In this document: positions 23,310-36,436 of the stretch, piece by piece
Layout of the letters: each line of letters begins with the position of its first letter
Numbering within the stretch: the stretch's first letter is position 1
Assembly (NCBI RefSeq): GCF_023159225.1
Contig: NC_063168.1
Coordinates: forward strand, 64,955,398 to 65,019,397
Direction: 5' to 3'
Length of the DNA: 64,000 nucleotides
Source of the DNA: Perognathus longimembris pacificus
Taxonomy: Eukaryota > Chordata > Mammalia > Rodentia > Heteromyidae
Notes under the pieces: generated by a model
What the model saw: the letters and a program-made list of their open reading frames with translations, nothing else
Database searches by the model: none
What the model was told of the DNA's origin: nothing
Made by a program: the position numbers and the translations under genes

Positions 23310-23523
23310 GGGGGCTGGGAATATGGCCTATTGGCTAGAGTGCTTGCCTTGCATACATGAAGCCCTGGGTTCGATTCCCCAGCACCACATATCTAAAAAA
23401 TGGCCAGAAGTGGTGCTGTGGCTCAAGTGGCAGAGTGCTAGCCTTGAGCAAAAGGAAGCCAGGGACAGTGCTCAGGCCCTGAGTTCAAGGGCCAGGACTG
23501 GCAAAAAAACAAAACAAAATAGC
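23310..23523 (+). mobile_element. IDL-Geo SINE, full length, forward, with TSD
   Basis: ID-like left monomer with A-box-like 'aatatggcctattggc' and B-box-like 'ggttcgattccccagc', a linker 'acatatctaaaaaatggcc', the Geo monomer ('gtggctcaagtggcagagtg') and an A-rich tail. Perfect 13-bp duplications flank it (23292-23304, 23524-23536), so it is a fairly young insertion made by L1 machinery. Confidence 0.95.
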
Positions 23524-23536
23524 AATCATCACCCCC
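23524..23536. repeat. Right TSD of IDL-Geo copy
   Basis: Matches 23292-23304 exactly. Confidence 0.8.
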
Positions 23537-23879
23537 TAAAAGGAAGATTGCCTTTCCCTGGCCTATCTCAGTCTTGAAGTGAAATTGCAGGGATGCAGAT
23601 AAATCATACATCCAGAAACTTCTACATAGAATTAAGTAAGAGGAAAAGTATTGCACTGCTTTTACTATTCTAGGCATATAAGGATGCAGGGCCCTTTTTC
23701 TTACATGACAGTGAGCCCAGGCTTGATACTAAATAAATAAATCTGGCTGACATACATTATATGCATATATGGACCTACCAAAATAAACTCCTTTCTAACA
23801 AGTTGATGTTCATCAAATGCAGAAAGTAATAATTATGGAGTAAATATTCAAAGTATATCTTAAAAGATTAAGAAAACTG

Positions 23880-24030
23880 AGGGAATGGCTAGATTTGGGA
23901 GGCACTGGAACGAATGATGGAAGGAGTGACGTGGATCAAGTTGCTTTGTTAAACTGCCTTGTTCAATGGAAACTCCTCTGTAGACTACTTAAAGATGATA
24001 AAATAGACTAAGAATAAAATACAACTTTTA
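23880..24030 (+). mobile_element. L1 3' end, forward, diverged
   Basis: 'gtggatcaagttgctttg'...'cttgttcaatggaaactcc'...A-rich end matches the second 3'-end type of L1 ('gatcaagat'...'gaattgaaacc') with several changes. Confidence 0.5.
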
Positions 24031-27000
24031 AAGAAAAAAATGTTCTGAACACGTATCCAGTCTCCAAACCTAGTCATTCTGCTTACCAGTTTTGTGGAAT
24101 AAGTCAAATGGCTCCTCTATTCTGAGTGTCTTTTGTCAGAACTGTAATAACTATACCTGAAGGCTTGATGAAGAGTTCAAGTGGGAATGCAGAATACCAT
24201 ATAAATAATGTTCAGTGGCCATGAATTTATGCTTAATTTCATTATCAATTTGAGGGTCTGAAAATTTCATTGCAAGCCCAAGAAAATGACGGTATCAAGG
24301 GGAGAAAATATATGTTAGATTAATAACTAAGAAGATGAATTTGATGCCTAAGAAAAGGACCATTGGTTTAAACATCGTAGATACTTAATGGCTAATTCAT
24401 TACTTATTTCACGTGTAATGTCTACAGGATTGATTCAGAAGGTCAACCATGACATCAAGGACTTGAGGGACTCCCACCTTTGTACTCAAATGTCCTCCAA
24501 TCTCATTTTTTTTCCCATGTATGATACTGAAGTTTAAGGCAGAAGCAGATGTAAAAGGCAAAACCATCCATCGGGAAAAGTTTCATGGAGACAGACCCTT
24601 AACACTCACTCAAAGGTACTAGCTTATATTTTACTGCCAAGATAATGGCTATGCACCTATCATAGCTACTTAAAAATCCAGAAGGTAAAAGCCTGGTTCA
24701 AGAGAACTAGGTTACTTGATTCATTCTCCACACCTGGGCACATTGTTATCTAAACCATCTAAAGGTATTTGGAACAATGGCAGGGGATGAGTAAGGCTCT
24801 GAGAGCATGCAGTGTCTAACGCATGAAGATGTAATTGAGAGTAGAATAGGGATGTCCTCACAACATGCATTTGGGGGACCATTGTCCTGGCAAGCATGAT
24901 ATTACCTCAGGTTGTTGGGTGATTGACACTGTGACATGATGCACTGCCTTTGTGTGAGAAAAGTATTCTAATTGTCACTCAGCACAGTGTAGTTCAATCT
25001 GAATAACTGGTCATAAATTGTGGCCAAGACACACTTCTGGGTGGAGAAGTACCTACAGTGAAATAAATGCTTTTAATAATATTGCTGCAATGTAATGATC
25101 TGTTCATCTCCAAGGAATTTACAAAGAACGTTGGGTTTTATTTGCTCAGTTAGGTTTTACAGCAAAGACTAAACTTTCTTAATTGATTTTATTACTCATT
25201 TCACCAAAATCTCATTTTGCAATGCTCTGCACATATAGCCTCAAAACCAGAAATCATCACTGATTTAGATTTATGAGAAGAGTTTGCATATTTTACAAAC
25301 ATGGATTTTCCTATAGCTCTAACACTGTGTTTATATTGTATACAAAAATAATATATCTGTCTTGGGATGGCTTTATTTAAATCCCTAATGACTTATGGGC
25401 ACTGCAGTTTGCTTTTTCCTGTATATTTATCTGCCCCTGCCCCATAAAACCCTAAGTCTATACCTGAATAAAAGCTATATTGAAGAAACTGGTTGATAGT
25501 CTCTTTCTGTATTAGTGTTATCTCTACTGGGTGGGGGATTGATCTGTTTAGTTTTTGTTTTTTTTGTTTTTATTATTTCCTTCAATTCTCTGGCTGGTTA
25601 TTGCATTCCTGTATCATTTTGAAATTTATAGTCTATTTAATAGCATTTTTATTTTTTATGATTATGTCAGTCTTCCCCGTAAGAGGGTCTTAGGGAATAT
25701 GCTTTGAGTTTCTTTCAACAACAACCACCTCTAGAAACTACCTAACTGAATTATGAGTTTTATTTTTTTTACCAGAGGGAGCTATGAAACACAAGTTATT
25801 TTAGATGTAGATTAAAATAATAATTTGGAGTTATCTTTATGATCTGTGAGCTTCATATCACTCTCCTGCTTAGACCTTTCCTTGACAATTGCAGTTCTAA
25901 TAGAGCCCTGTGAAATTCTAGACTTAGTCAATAACTTCTCCATCCGTGGTGGGTACCAGGAAGCAAGGGTCTGCTTAACATGGCATTGTTCAAGAAATTG
26001 CCAAGATCACTTTATTCAAACTATCTTGAGGTCAGAGCAATCTGATACTTCTCTCTCGGAGATTGTATGCTAGGAAACCTAGAAGACTAAAAGGATCATT
26101 TATTGGAAGCATTACCAGCAAACTTCAGAAAATCCAACAGTACAAAGTTTCCATATGCCAGATGAGACCACAACAGCAGGAAATTACCAGGGTCCAGATG
26201 TCTACCTGTCTGTCCCTCTAATTTACAGACGTATTCCTGAGGCACAACACAGAGATTCGGACATGTAATCACTGAGCCAGGCAATGGTCAAAATTAAGTC
26301 TAGTATTATAAGAAGGAATGAACTAGGACCTGCAACTCTTCCAGTGATTCACATCTTACTCATCAGAATAAGAAAAGAAAAGGAACTGGGTGTGGCTAAG
26401 TATTTTGTGTCAGGTCACATCTATGCTGGTAAGTGAGGAAAAGCAAGGCTCATCTTGCAGCCTGCATTCCAAAATGAGTTTTGTTTTTCTTCTCTCTCTG
26501 TAAATTGGTGTTTTCTACTTTTCTGCTTCTGCCTACCAGGTCAACCCAGTTATAATAGTGCACATTTTCCTTGTTCAAGTGTCTGACAGAGATTGACTTG
26601 GTTCTCTGTGCTTCAATTCTAGCTTCCTGGGAAACATGATACATTTAACTTGGGTCAATAGTCAAACTACCATGCTGAGGGAGATGGCTGGATGCCTGGT
26701 TTCACCAAGAATGGCTAGGGACAATTCTCACACCCACAGCTATCATAATTTGTAACTTGTAATATAAATATTTACATCTGAGGAGCTGATTCGCTTCATC
26801 TTGTATTTCCCAATGTATCTTTGACTCTTAGTTTTAAATTCATTTATTTTATATTTGCCTAAGAACAATTTCTGACAAGATGAATTGTGATATTGCTGTG
26901 TGTGTGGCGGGGGGGGGGGGGGGGAGAGAGAGAGGGGAGGGATTGAGAGAGAGTGAAAGAGAGAAAGAAAGAATTTGTAGAGTTCATTTTATTTCCATCT

Positions 27001-28724
27001 CTTTGCTCCCATTTCTTGCTAAAGGAGACTGAAGTTATACAGGAAAAAAAAAAAGCACAATGGAATTTTAGCAGTCTGAAGTTTCCACTAAAGATAATAG
27101 CTAAAATTAATTATCTGACTTAATTATTACAACCAATCTGTGAAGGAGAACCTATTCGATTCCTATTTCATTGATAAGGAAACTAAAATTATTTTAAATT
27201 AAGGTCCCAGATCACAGGTTTACAGAATTCAGATCCACATTCATTCTCCACATGGGGCTTGAACTATTAAATATTTATATTGAATGCACTGAGCATTAAC
27301 CTATAGGTCTGTCTTAATTCATTTAAGCTAGTATTTATAAGTCACTCTCATCTGAAAATAACACAGTGACTCCAAATATGCAGGGCACTTATAGGCCAAA
27401 GTTTATTTTATAGATATGATATGATGGCACCAGTTTGGGAGAGCAACCCTCCGAGTCCCTGAAACTTCATGAACACCTATAAGCAGACACCTCATTTCTG
27501 TGAAGTTACGGAAACTGGAAGGAAGTAACTTTATGATTGAATTGCAGGTCTGAATTTAGTCATGAGGCTTTAGATTCTAAATAGTACTTTTCAAATCTGT
27601 GAACAACCGGGCAAGATCCAAATGCATTCTAAATTTCATTTGCGAAACTTAAGAGACAATATCTACCTTTCAAGTGTTTTGAGGATGAATAATGTTGCCA
27701 TGTGTTTAGCTGATTTGATTGCTAATATGAGAGAATATTAAGGACGGTGCATACTCTCTATTACTTACTTCTTTCTAGCTGTTTTCCTTTCCCCTCAGGA
27801 TTTCACATCACTGTATTGTCTGGCTAATGCGCATTTGAATTTGAGAGTCTGTCCTAAAACTTTGGCTTCAATTGCAATGGTTTTCCTGTGTGTTGATTAC
27901 AGTCAAATATCTTCATAGCTTCCATCATAGACAAGTGAAACACGAAGGCAAATCAGTCATCCTGCACAGAAAAATTAAAAGACAATACTGTGAGGATTTG
28001 ACTACACTTTTAATTTGCAGAGTGCTAGAGAAGTATTCAAATAGGAATACTAGAAAAGTATTCAGACAAGAATCCAAGAGAAGTTAAGGGTGCCCCCGTA
28101 TCATTTGTGGCTTTCATGAAGTATATCAACTCCTTGTCTATAGTATTGAGGAAATGTGTCACTTTAATGCCTCAAAATCACATTTTAGAGACAGAGAGAC
28201 TATGAAGTTTTAGATCTTCATCAGTATAAACACATAATTCTTAATATCTCCATTTTAGTGTCTGTGGAATACTTTTATGTAATTTTTTTCTGTTGCTCAT
28301 TATAAAACCAAGTGAAGCTTTCTTTCATAATTCCCTTTTTTTTGATGGATGAGTTTATTTCTAGAAAGATTAATGGCTTCTTGCTTCATTGTCCCAACCA
28401 TGGATTCCTATGCCCTGGAGCAAATGGATGAGTTTTCATCTGCCTTTGTTGTGTGGCCAAAATGAGAAAGAAAGAAAAAGGAAATAATTTCTCCTTCCTA
28501 AATTAGAAATGTGTTTGTTTGTAAGAAACCAAAAGTTAATTTATATAGATATAAGCAAATTGTGTCTTTATTCACATGTTACCACTATTGTTTCATTTTT
28601 TTCACTTGAGAATATCACTCACTGTACAATTCCCTTATCTTTTCTATGTCATCTTCTCTATAGCTTCAGAATTTTCCCTCATGTTTCTTTTCATTGATAA
28701 AGCCTTCCTAAATATTCTATCTTT
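24031..28724. other. Unassigned, apparently non-coding sequence
   Basis: Nearly 4.7 kb without a recognisable SINE, L1 or LTR. The only clear item is a (G)n(GA)n tract at 26906-26975. Frames are 83 codons or fewer, with no protein resemblance. It may be unique intronic or intergenic DNA. Confidence 0.4.
26906..26975. repeat. Poly-G and GA/GAAA purine tract
   Basis: About 18 consecutive G followed by GA, GGGA and GAAA units, wholly purine on the plus strand. Such tracts can adopt quadruplex or triplex structures, and they are often misassembled. Confidence 0.9.
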
Positions 28725-28862
28725 TTTTGTCAGACATGGGTTGCTCAGCTACTTTGAGCTCCATTTCCAGTCTTTGAGTTGGAACCTAGGATCAGGATCC
28801 TCTGATCTCAGCTTCCTGAGTAGCTAGGATTACAGGCGTGAGACTCCAGTGGCACCTAACTC
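28725..28862 (-). mobile_element. 7SL/B1-like SINE half, reverse orientation
   Basis: 'gatcctctgatctcagcttc', 'ctgagtagctaggattacag' and 'gcgtgagactccagtggcac' are the reversed 7SL-like half of the composite SINE; the Geo half is missing or unrecognisable. Confidence 0.7.
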
Positions 28863-29487
28863 CCTAAATATCTTATGCATGCTTGGATTTCTTTCTCTGG
28901 ATTGGCAGAATAAACTCATATGTGTCTTCTCCTCACAAAAAGGGCTTTAGACATGCAGAGCCCCAGGGCTCTCTACCAGGAGTGGTGCTGCCCAAAATAA
29001 AAGTGAGTTATAGAGAGACAGAACATTTGAGGAGATGAATCTTAGATGGGTAAGAAATACTGTCCATGTCACATAGGTTTGAGAGACATTTTATCAAAAA
29101 AATGTTTGTTATATTATGGTGATAATCTGTATTAAGCATGCTGATGTTACAGTAATTAGTGACATAATGATAACATCATTTTCCTCTTCCATGTATTACA
29201 AGCTTTTTTGAAACAAAAATTGCAATTAATAATAGTTATCAAAGCTGAAAATGCTGCCTTGTACATTTACTATGTTTGATTTCTAATATGCTTGAACTCA
29301 TTTCAGCCTGATTATATTCCTTTAATAAGAATAAAGAGTGTTATATTTTATGAGAAGAACACTGACCCCCATGAAAATAAATAAATGTTTTAAAGTAACA
29401 TAGCAGAAATTCGCGGGGAAGGATAGGGGGCATTACACAGGCAATAAGCAACAAGCATTTTAATCCATGGCTTTGGCTACAAGAGTT

Positions 29488-29503
29488 AAAAATACACCAT
29501 GTT
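29488..29503. repeat. Left TSD of IDL-Geo copy
   Basis: aaaaatacaccatgtt, repeated exactly at 29711-29726. Confidence 0.9.
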
Positions 29504-29710
29504 GGGCTGGGGATATAGCCTAGTGGCAAGAGTGCCTGCCTCGGATACACGAGGCCCTAGGTTCGATTCCCCAGCACCACATATACAGAAAACGGCCAGA
29601 AGCGGCGCTGTGGCTCAAGTGGCAGAGTGCTAGCCTTGAGCAGGAAGAAGCCAGGGACAGTGCTCAGGCCCTGAGTCCAAGGCCCAGGACTGGCCAAAAA
29701 AAAAAAAAAA
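29504..29710 (+). mobile_element. Young IDL-Geo SINE, full length, forward, with TSD
   Basis: A complete ID-like monomer ('gggctggggatatagcctag', 'ggttcgattccccagcacc') plus a complete Geo monomer ('ggcgctgtggctcaagtggc', 'cagggacagtgctcaggccc') and a tail of about 20 A. A perfect 16-bp duplication and intact CpGs ('gaagcggcgctg') make this the youngest-looking SINE in the window. Confidence 0.95.
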
Positions 29711-29726
29711 AAAAATACACCATGTT
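29711..29726. repeat. Right TSD of IDL-Geo copy
   Basis: Exact copy of 29488-29503. Confidence 0.9.
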
Positions 29727-32214
29727 ATCCTGCAGCACAATAATTTATAGTTGTAAATTTTTACTAATATTCAAAATATAAAGTAGATGCTGAAGGTGAT
29801 ACTTCAGTAGAGGTAAGGGTTAGAAATCAACTACTCATACTATTTTCCCAAAGACACTCAACTGAAGTGCTGGACTGGAAATGGAACTTCCCACATTTAG
29901 CCTAGTGATTGTTTCCCTGCTGTCCTTCAGAAACATGGACTTTTGTCTTTGCAACTTAGAAGAAGCAGTTTTCTAACAGTAATTTTGAACTGTTGAAACT
30001 TTACAGTAGTAGTCTAGTATTGAGGACCTGCATGCTTCCTTTAACTATCACACTATAGACCATGTTGGAAATTATAATTAATCGACAATATTTAATATTA
30101 GGCTAATAGAAAAATACCCTATTTCCAACTTCCTTTACTCTTGCACCACATTCCTCAATGGTTCTAGCAGGCTGTAACGCAGAACAGATACAGATTCTCA
30201 GTTTTCCATGCTCCTCACTACTTTCTTTTGGATATCTAATGAGAAAATCACACAATTCCTTCACCCATTTAATTTATCTGCCTGCTGTATATAGATATAT
30301 ACATTTATGACACCTGCTTACTATGTGTCAAGTCACTTTATTTTAAAATTCTAGAGGAAGAATTTAAATTTAAATTATGATAAAATTGCATATTTTTCAC
30401 TCTGAGACTGTTTTGAGATCTTTGTGCACTGGATGTATATCTATATATTTTCAGGTAACATAAATAGATAGATAAAAATGGGGGAAAGGTTCTCAGGTAA
30501 CGTAAAGCAATTATTACCTCGCCATAGTAATGATTAATATGTGATAAACTACTTCAGTTACTGCAGGATATAGATGTGAAACTGGCAAAGTAGTCCTGGA
30601 GAAACCACAAAGGTAACTGTGGTGTCCCCACGAATATGAGGAAAAATGCAGATTGTGGTGCAAAATGTAAGCCAGTCACTATAACTTTATCCATGTTATA
30701 AAGCACAGGTCAGTCACTATAAGCTCATCTGCCTCCAGAACTTAAACGGAGGCCATTTAAAGACCTTTGTCTCAGCACTCTATGCCCACTACATCATTAA
30801 GTCAACAGTAAAATAGGGCTTCTTGCAGAAGTTGACTTACTGTTTGTGTTTTTTTCCCCTTCCACATAAATATAATTAAATATGAAAGGTGGTGATGGTG
30901 GTTGAACATCTGTCTTTAGCTTTCAGATTTTTCACAGTCTGTTGATTAGGTTATGTTTTGTATTATTCCAATGTCCACAGCTGTCAAGTGAAATGGGAGC
31001 AGGTCTGCAGAATCAGGGAGCCGAGTTCTGCGGAGGCTCTTCACGTTCCACGTGGTAATAGCTGGTGACAGCTTCTACTCTGAACAAATTGTTTTCTGTT
31101 GGTTGATGGGTCTCAGCTGTTCTAACCTGGGAAGTGATGAGTTTTGCCTTCATTTGAAAAGTAAGATCTGTTCAAATAGAGCTGCCGACTGGATGTTGCT
31201 GTTTGTTTGATTAAAAAAAAAAATACTACAGGCATAGGTATGTGTGCGCGTGCATGTGTGTATGTGTGTGTGCACGCACATGTAATGCTTCTTTGGTCTG
31301 TTCTTTATGGCAAGTTCTGATCCCTCTAAAGCACAACAATGTCTGGAGCTTTCCAAGGCCTGTCTACTCTTGACCTATGAGAGAGGAAGATCAACACAGG
31401 AGCAAGCGGAGCCTTTCAAACAATCTTACTCCTCTACCCAGCACCCTGAGATGGATTTCTCATCTTGACTCTGCAGCATTTGTTCTCCTGCTTGTGTAGT
31501 TTCCATGTGAGCGAGGTAAGCTCACACTAATATTCTTAGGTAATGCCAAACCATGGAGTGTTAACTAAAATGGCAGAGTTTGGAGGCTATTTCTTCAGAG
31601 GTGTCTGATCTATAGATTTGATTGTATATATTCTGAGTGGGCACAGAGGAAAGTGGTGTTGAATATGTTTGAAATGGAAAGGTTTGAGAAAAATTTTTTC
31701 CACAGTGTATCATGATTCTTTCTTCCCAAGATAAATCCTGAGAAAAGGGACTAAATATATTTGGACCCAAATATATAAATATTAAATGGACCTTGTTTAC
31801 CTCCACTTTAATGAAAATAAAGAAAGGTATTTATGCGCTCTGAAGAATCCTTTACCTTGCATAATTCTTCTTCCAAATAGACAATCACTGGCCACTCTTC
31901 TCTAGAAATTATTGATTAGGAAGCAGTGAGTAGTGTAAGGGCTTGAATCTTCATTTTATTTTATTTTATTTTATTTTAATTTCCTCCCAATTAAATATAT
32001 CTCATTGGACTGTGATAGTCACCAGAAGTAAAGAACCAAATGATTATGAAGTATGAAACACAAAGCTTTTACCAACTGCAAACAAAGTATGGATTTACTA
32101 AGATAGATTAATTTTTTTCTGATAGGACTGTGATATGATTACTGCTAGATGAAAGGAGAACACCTAGTCATCTCTTCTGACCGGCACAAAAGTGGTAATG
32201 AAGGCAACATTAAA
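29727..32214. other. Unassigned, apparently non-coding sequence
   Basis: No gene or major repeat recognised. It contains a GT/GC-rich alternating patch (about 31238-31280) and a (TTTTA)n run (31955-31978). Confidence 0.4.
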
Positions 32215-32545
32215 ACGCTTAATGTGTGCATTGTGTTGGTCATTGTGGCTCCTGCCTTTCATATTAGCCACTTGGGTGGCAGCGATAGGAGAATCACAGT
32301 CTGCGGCCAGACAAATCAGAAAGAGTTAGTAAGAACAAGCTGGAAAAGTGGCACATATCTGCAATCATAATTACAAAAGAGGCTTCCTTAGGAAGATTGT
32401 GAACTGAGGTAGGCTTGAGTACAAAACATGAGATTCTATCTGAAAAATAACCAAAGGAATGAAAGGCTGGTAGTGTTGATCAAATGGCAGAATGCTTGCT
32501 TAGCAAGTACAATGTTGTGAATTGAAACCACAGTGTAAGTACATA
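32215..32545 (+). mobile_element. Three-part SINE: two 7SL-like units plus an ID-like unit, forward
   Basis: The first 7SL-like unit shows 'gtggctcctgcctttcatat' and 'aggagaatcacagtctgc'; the second shows 'agtggcacatatctgcaatc' and 'gaggcttccttaggaag'. After 'ctatctgaaaaataacc' comes an ID-like monomer ('gatcaaatggcagaatgctt'). A reversed relative lies at 44533-44862. Both are more decayed than IDL-Geo copies, so this is an older family. Confidence 0.65.
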
Positions 32546-34284
32546 AGTAAATAAATGAACAGTCAGTATATGAAAGAATGCATAGTAGTCATAAATAATA
32601 CATGGCTTCAGTAAGCACTTGTTTGAGCCAGGCACTGGAAAATCATATTTACTGTATCATTTGGGCACTAGTTCTATAAAGTAAAATTATTGTCTTCCTA
32701 ATTTTACTGGTAAAGAAAGTGAAGTATAGAAAAACCCAAGGCCTTGCCCCAGCTAAAAACAGCTAACAAATATTGGAGTCTTGATTTCCATTTGGTTCTG
32801 TGGTCTCCAAAATCCACAGTCGCAATTACAGCTTACTATTGTGAATATGAACTTAAAAGTCAGCTTACTTTAGGGGTGATTAATGAATTTCATAACCGAA
32901 TGCAGTGCTGTCGATCTCTGGGGCACCCTTTCTTTTCTTTCCTTGATGATTATGTTTAAAATAAAAATGATATCTAGATGCAACTAACAGGGTAAATATT
33001 CTGTAAAAGGCAGTGCCATTATCCTTACTGTCATTATAATTATGACATTTCTCTAAACTCTAATTGCATCTGTGATATCAATCAGTAGGGTCACTGAGAC
33101 TTGAATGATTATCAGAAGCGATTCTGCCCTTCATGTCACCAATGACGAAAATATCACAAAATTATAGTTCTGATGATTTAAGGAACCCAAATAGAATAGT
33201 TAAGGACATTTTGCCCCAGAGAACAGAGTTATTGCTAGATGTGATTCTGTTCTATACTCATGGCCATAATGGTGTTCATGGATATGCTCACCAAGAGTCC
33301 CTAAATTTGGATTTTAAAAAAAAAATCCTGTATCACATTGTCTAAATAACTATTGCCCGGTGAAGCCTGGCGGGAGACTGGGTGCCTGTAAACTCTATTG
33401 AATTATTAATTGAAGTAGAAATTGCTTCTACCAACCAGCATTTCCACTGAGTATAGTGATTACTTTCTGCCATCCCTTCTCCCTGAAATATATTTCCTAG
33501 AATTTCCACCCAAAGGATTTATCTGTCACCGTGCTGGGCCACTGAGGTTGATGAAAACACATCTACCTCTTATATTAATCGGGAGGGCCCACGACCACAA
33601 AGCACTTAGCTGTCAGCCATATGATCTGAAATGAATTCAATGAACTTGATTTGTTTCAATTCTTCAATATTTTAATTGGTCCCATGCTGATTGCCAGTTA
33701 GTATTCACAACATTAAATTCAAGTTAACCATTTAATTACTAATCTTTTCATTACACGTATGAATTTCAGCACTCCAGAGTTTGATTGTAACTTCAAGGTA
33801 CACAATGGCATACCTTCTGATCCCTTATGACATTTAAAATATTTCTGATAAAATACACCCACTGGATTGCTAGGAGATTAACAAATTAACTGAATTCCTG
33901 AGTAGAACTGGTGATGAACACTTAAGAGTTCTGTAGCTAAGAAAATTCTCATATATACCTGAGATATACCTAAGCACTGAGATATATCCAAGACTGTGAA
34001 GGTTATGTAAAGCTGAGGAGCCCAGGAAGAATTGTACAGACCAACCAGTGTGCAAGAGCATCAGCTGAAGGAAGGTCAGTATCACAGATGACTCCTGATA
34101 AATTTCTAACATTTGGAAAGTGCTCCAAGTTCATGAAATTATTTGGTATAAAAAATCAGGAAAAATGTTCTGTGCAAGAGGGAGGCAAACAAAAGTGGAA
34201 GAATCCACAAATTAAGGGGAGAAAGGTATGAAAAAACCATCAGTATATTCAATGCACATTACACAAAAATTGAACTACGTAACT
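32546..34284. other. Unassigned; includes a candidate conserved non-coding segment
   Basis: No repeat recognised. Around 33350-33760 the text is repeat-free, with many ATTA/TTAAT words and a low level of simple sequence, which would fit conserved regulatory DNA. No frame is protein-like. Confidence 0.3.
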
Positions 34285-34404
34285 TGAGGGTAGGGATGGT
34301 ATGGAGAAAGATGCAGAACCGTAGAAATAGTAACATTGATCAAGATGCATTGTACTCATAACTTGACTTTTGGAATTGAACCCCCTTTGTATAACTATTT
34401 AATT

Positions 34405-34406
<2 letters not shown>
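34285..34406 (+). mobile_element. L1 3' end, forward, leading into (GAAA)n
   Basis: 'acattgatcaagatgcattg', 'ggaattgaaccccctttgta' and 'taactatttaattaag' form the second-type L1 terminus. The GAAA array starts exactly where the A tail should be. Confidence 0.75.
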
Positions 34407-34472
<66 letters not shown>

Positions 34473-34590
34473 GGGCGGGTAGGGTGGGAGGAAGGAAGGA
34501 AGGGAGGAAGGAAAGAAAAAAAAAAGGGAAAAGGGAGGGAAGAAGAGAGGAGGAGGAGAGAGAAAGAAATCAGTGGAAGGAGGATGATTT
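34407..34590. repeat. (GAAA)n and mixed polypurine tract
   Basis: About 16 GAAA units (34407-34470), then GGAA/GGGA-rich purines to about 34590. It probably expanded from the L1 A tail just upstream. Poly-F/S and poly-K/E frames across it are artefacts. Confidence 0.95.
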
Positions 34591-34859
34591 TTTTTTTTTA
34601 ACCAGGGAGTTTGGCTTTGTAACAACAAATCTAGGTGCACTGTGTGAACTCAATATGTGCATCACTGGATTCAGATTATTTAGTGCAGTAAACTATCTGC
34701 TTAGTCATTTTCAGTTAAGACAAACATTTTAGACAATGGTGATTTTCTAGGTAAGAAAGTGTTCATACTCTGCTAAAAATATAGTGGATACATTGTAATT
34801 GCCCTGAATAAAATATAATTTTCTTTTGAACTAAAAAGAAGCTACAAGAAAGAAGATGC

Positions 34860-35010
34860 TAATGATAGGAAAAGAAAAAAGAAAGGAAAGAGAAGAAAGG
34901 AAGGAAAGAAGGAAGGAAGGAAGAAAAAAGGAAGGAAGGAAGGAAAAAAGGAAGGAAGGAAGGAAGAAAGGAAGGATGGGAGGAAGAAAATAAAAAGGAA
35001 GGAATCCAAT
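34860..35010. repeat. GGAA-rich polypurine tract
   Basis: Irregular GGAA, GAAA and AAAGGAA units, almost entirely purine on the plus strand for about 150 bp. Confidence 0.9.
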
Positions 35011-35199
35011 ATTTAAGACTAAATCACCAGTGTATTCAGATTCAGCAGTATTTTGTTAGCTGACAGGATGAGGATCTTCTCCCTTCTAAATAAGTCCAGT
35101 AAAAAATTAAAAATAAATAAATAAGTCCAGTAGTCATATACATATGTATACACACATATTAACTAAAGTATTGTATATGCTAGAAAGAATTATGATGGT

Positions 35200-35505
35200 A
35201 TGACAACTATCTTAGAGTTTGACAAAATGAGTATCAGGAAGCTGGAACATGTGTTGTCAGTGGAGGTTTGGGTCAAGCATGGGGGTAGAAAAATGAATAG
35301 AGGCAGGATGGGGAAATCTAGTCGTTATAGTCAACATGTATATGTGAAAATAAATCCTGTTAAATTGAAAGGATTGGTAGTTTTGGGGAGAGATGGAGGA
35401 AAATGATGAGAAGGATAATGATCAAAATATATTGTACTTACAAACTGACATGATGAATTGAAACGCTTTTATTCAACTTTTAAAAACTAAAAATGATGAA
35501 ATAAA
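35200..35505 (+). mobile_element. L1 3' UTR and end, forward
   Basis: G-rich 3' UTR ('ggagagatggaggaaaatga') then 'gatcaaaatatattgtactt', 'ctgacatgatgaattgaaac' and an A-rich end. Second 3'-end type. Confidence 0.65.
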
Positions 35506-36436
35506 TTATAAGAGATAGCAAATCCAATGCTCATAGTTCTGAAATTCTTGAAAAGGGGAACCTCTTCATCTGAGCCTGTGCCTTTGCCTAATGTTCATTT
35601 GAGTGTTTAGAAACAAATCAACTGTAATCAGATATTAATTCAAGGAAAGTCAGGGATTGATCTTAAATAAACTACAGCAAAAATAAAAGGAATATAGAAC
35701 ATAGATCCAAGTGCAAGAAAGAGATCAAAGGTAGAAGTTGGAAAACATTACAATCACAATGTAATGCTTTAGAAGTCAGTGGAGTTGATAAATCAGATTT
35801 CATAAAGTGACACAGAAAGCAATCTCTGATGAGCACTGGTTGCTACTGAGTTTATTGTATTCAGGAACTGAATCTTATTTATGATCTAGGGCAGAACTTG
35901 AATGTTTGAAAGAAAGATTATAATGTCATAAGAGCACTTGCTCTATATACATATATGTTTGTGTCCTTGAAGTATCTTATGCCTTATGCTGTATAATATG
36001 ATTTTCTGTCTAACAAGAAATAATACTATTTGGTTAATGGAGTGGTAGGGACTTTCAGTGATGTAATGATATCTCAGATGTTATTGATGGAGGTGAGGGT
36101 ACATTCAAGCTTCTTCAAATAGTAACTTGCAGCAAACATTTACAGAATTACATTACTTCCTGTAGTCCAATGCTGATTCTGTATATACTTCCTATTGACT
36201 GATCATAAGCTATTATGGATTAACAAAATACAGGAAAAGAGAGATTGAATATTTTTTTCTGGATTACTAATAGAGATTTGGAGGATCGACATCAAATTTC
36301 ATATAATTCTTTGAGAATTTTATTGAGGATTGTGGAATTATACTCAGCTATAAAAATACAGAGAAATTATACCTGTCCTTTCTCCAGTTTTACCGAATAG
36401 TAACATTTTATTTATTTATTTGATTGTTTATTTATT
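35506..36436. other. Unassigned, apparently non-coding sequence
   Basis: AT-rich. No repeat core or protein recognised. Confidence 0.4.

Noticed and set aside
23338..23400. tRNA-like A and B boxes as a tRNA gene
   Set aside because: The tRNA-like part is the left monomer of an IDL-Geo SINE, without a cloverleaf end, and continues into Geo and an A tail.
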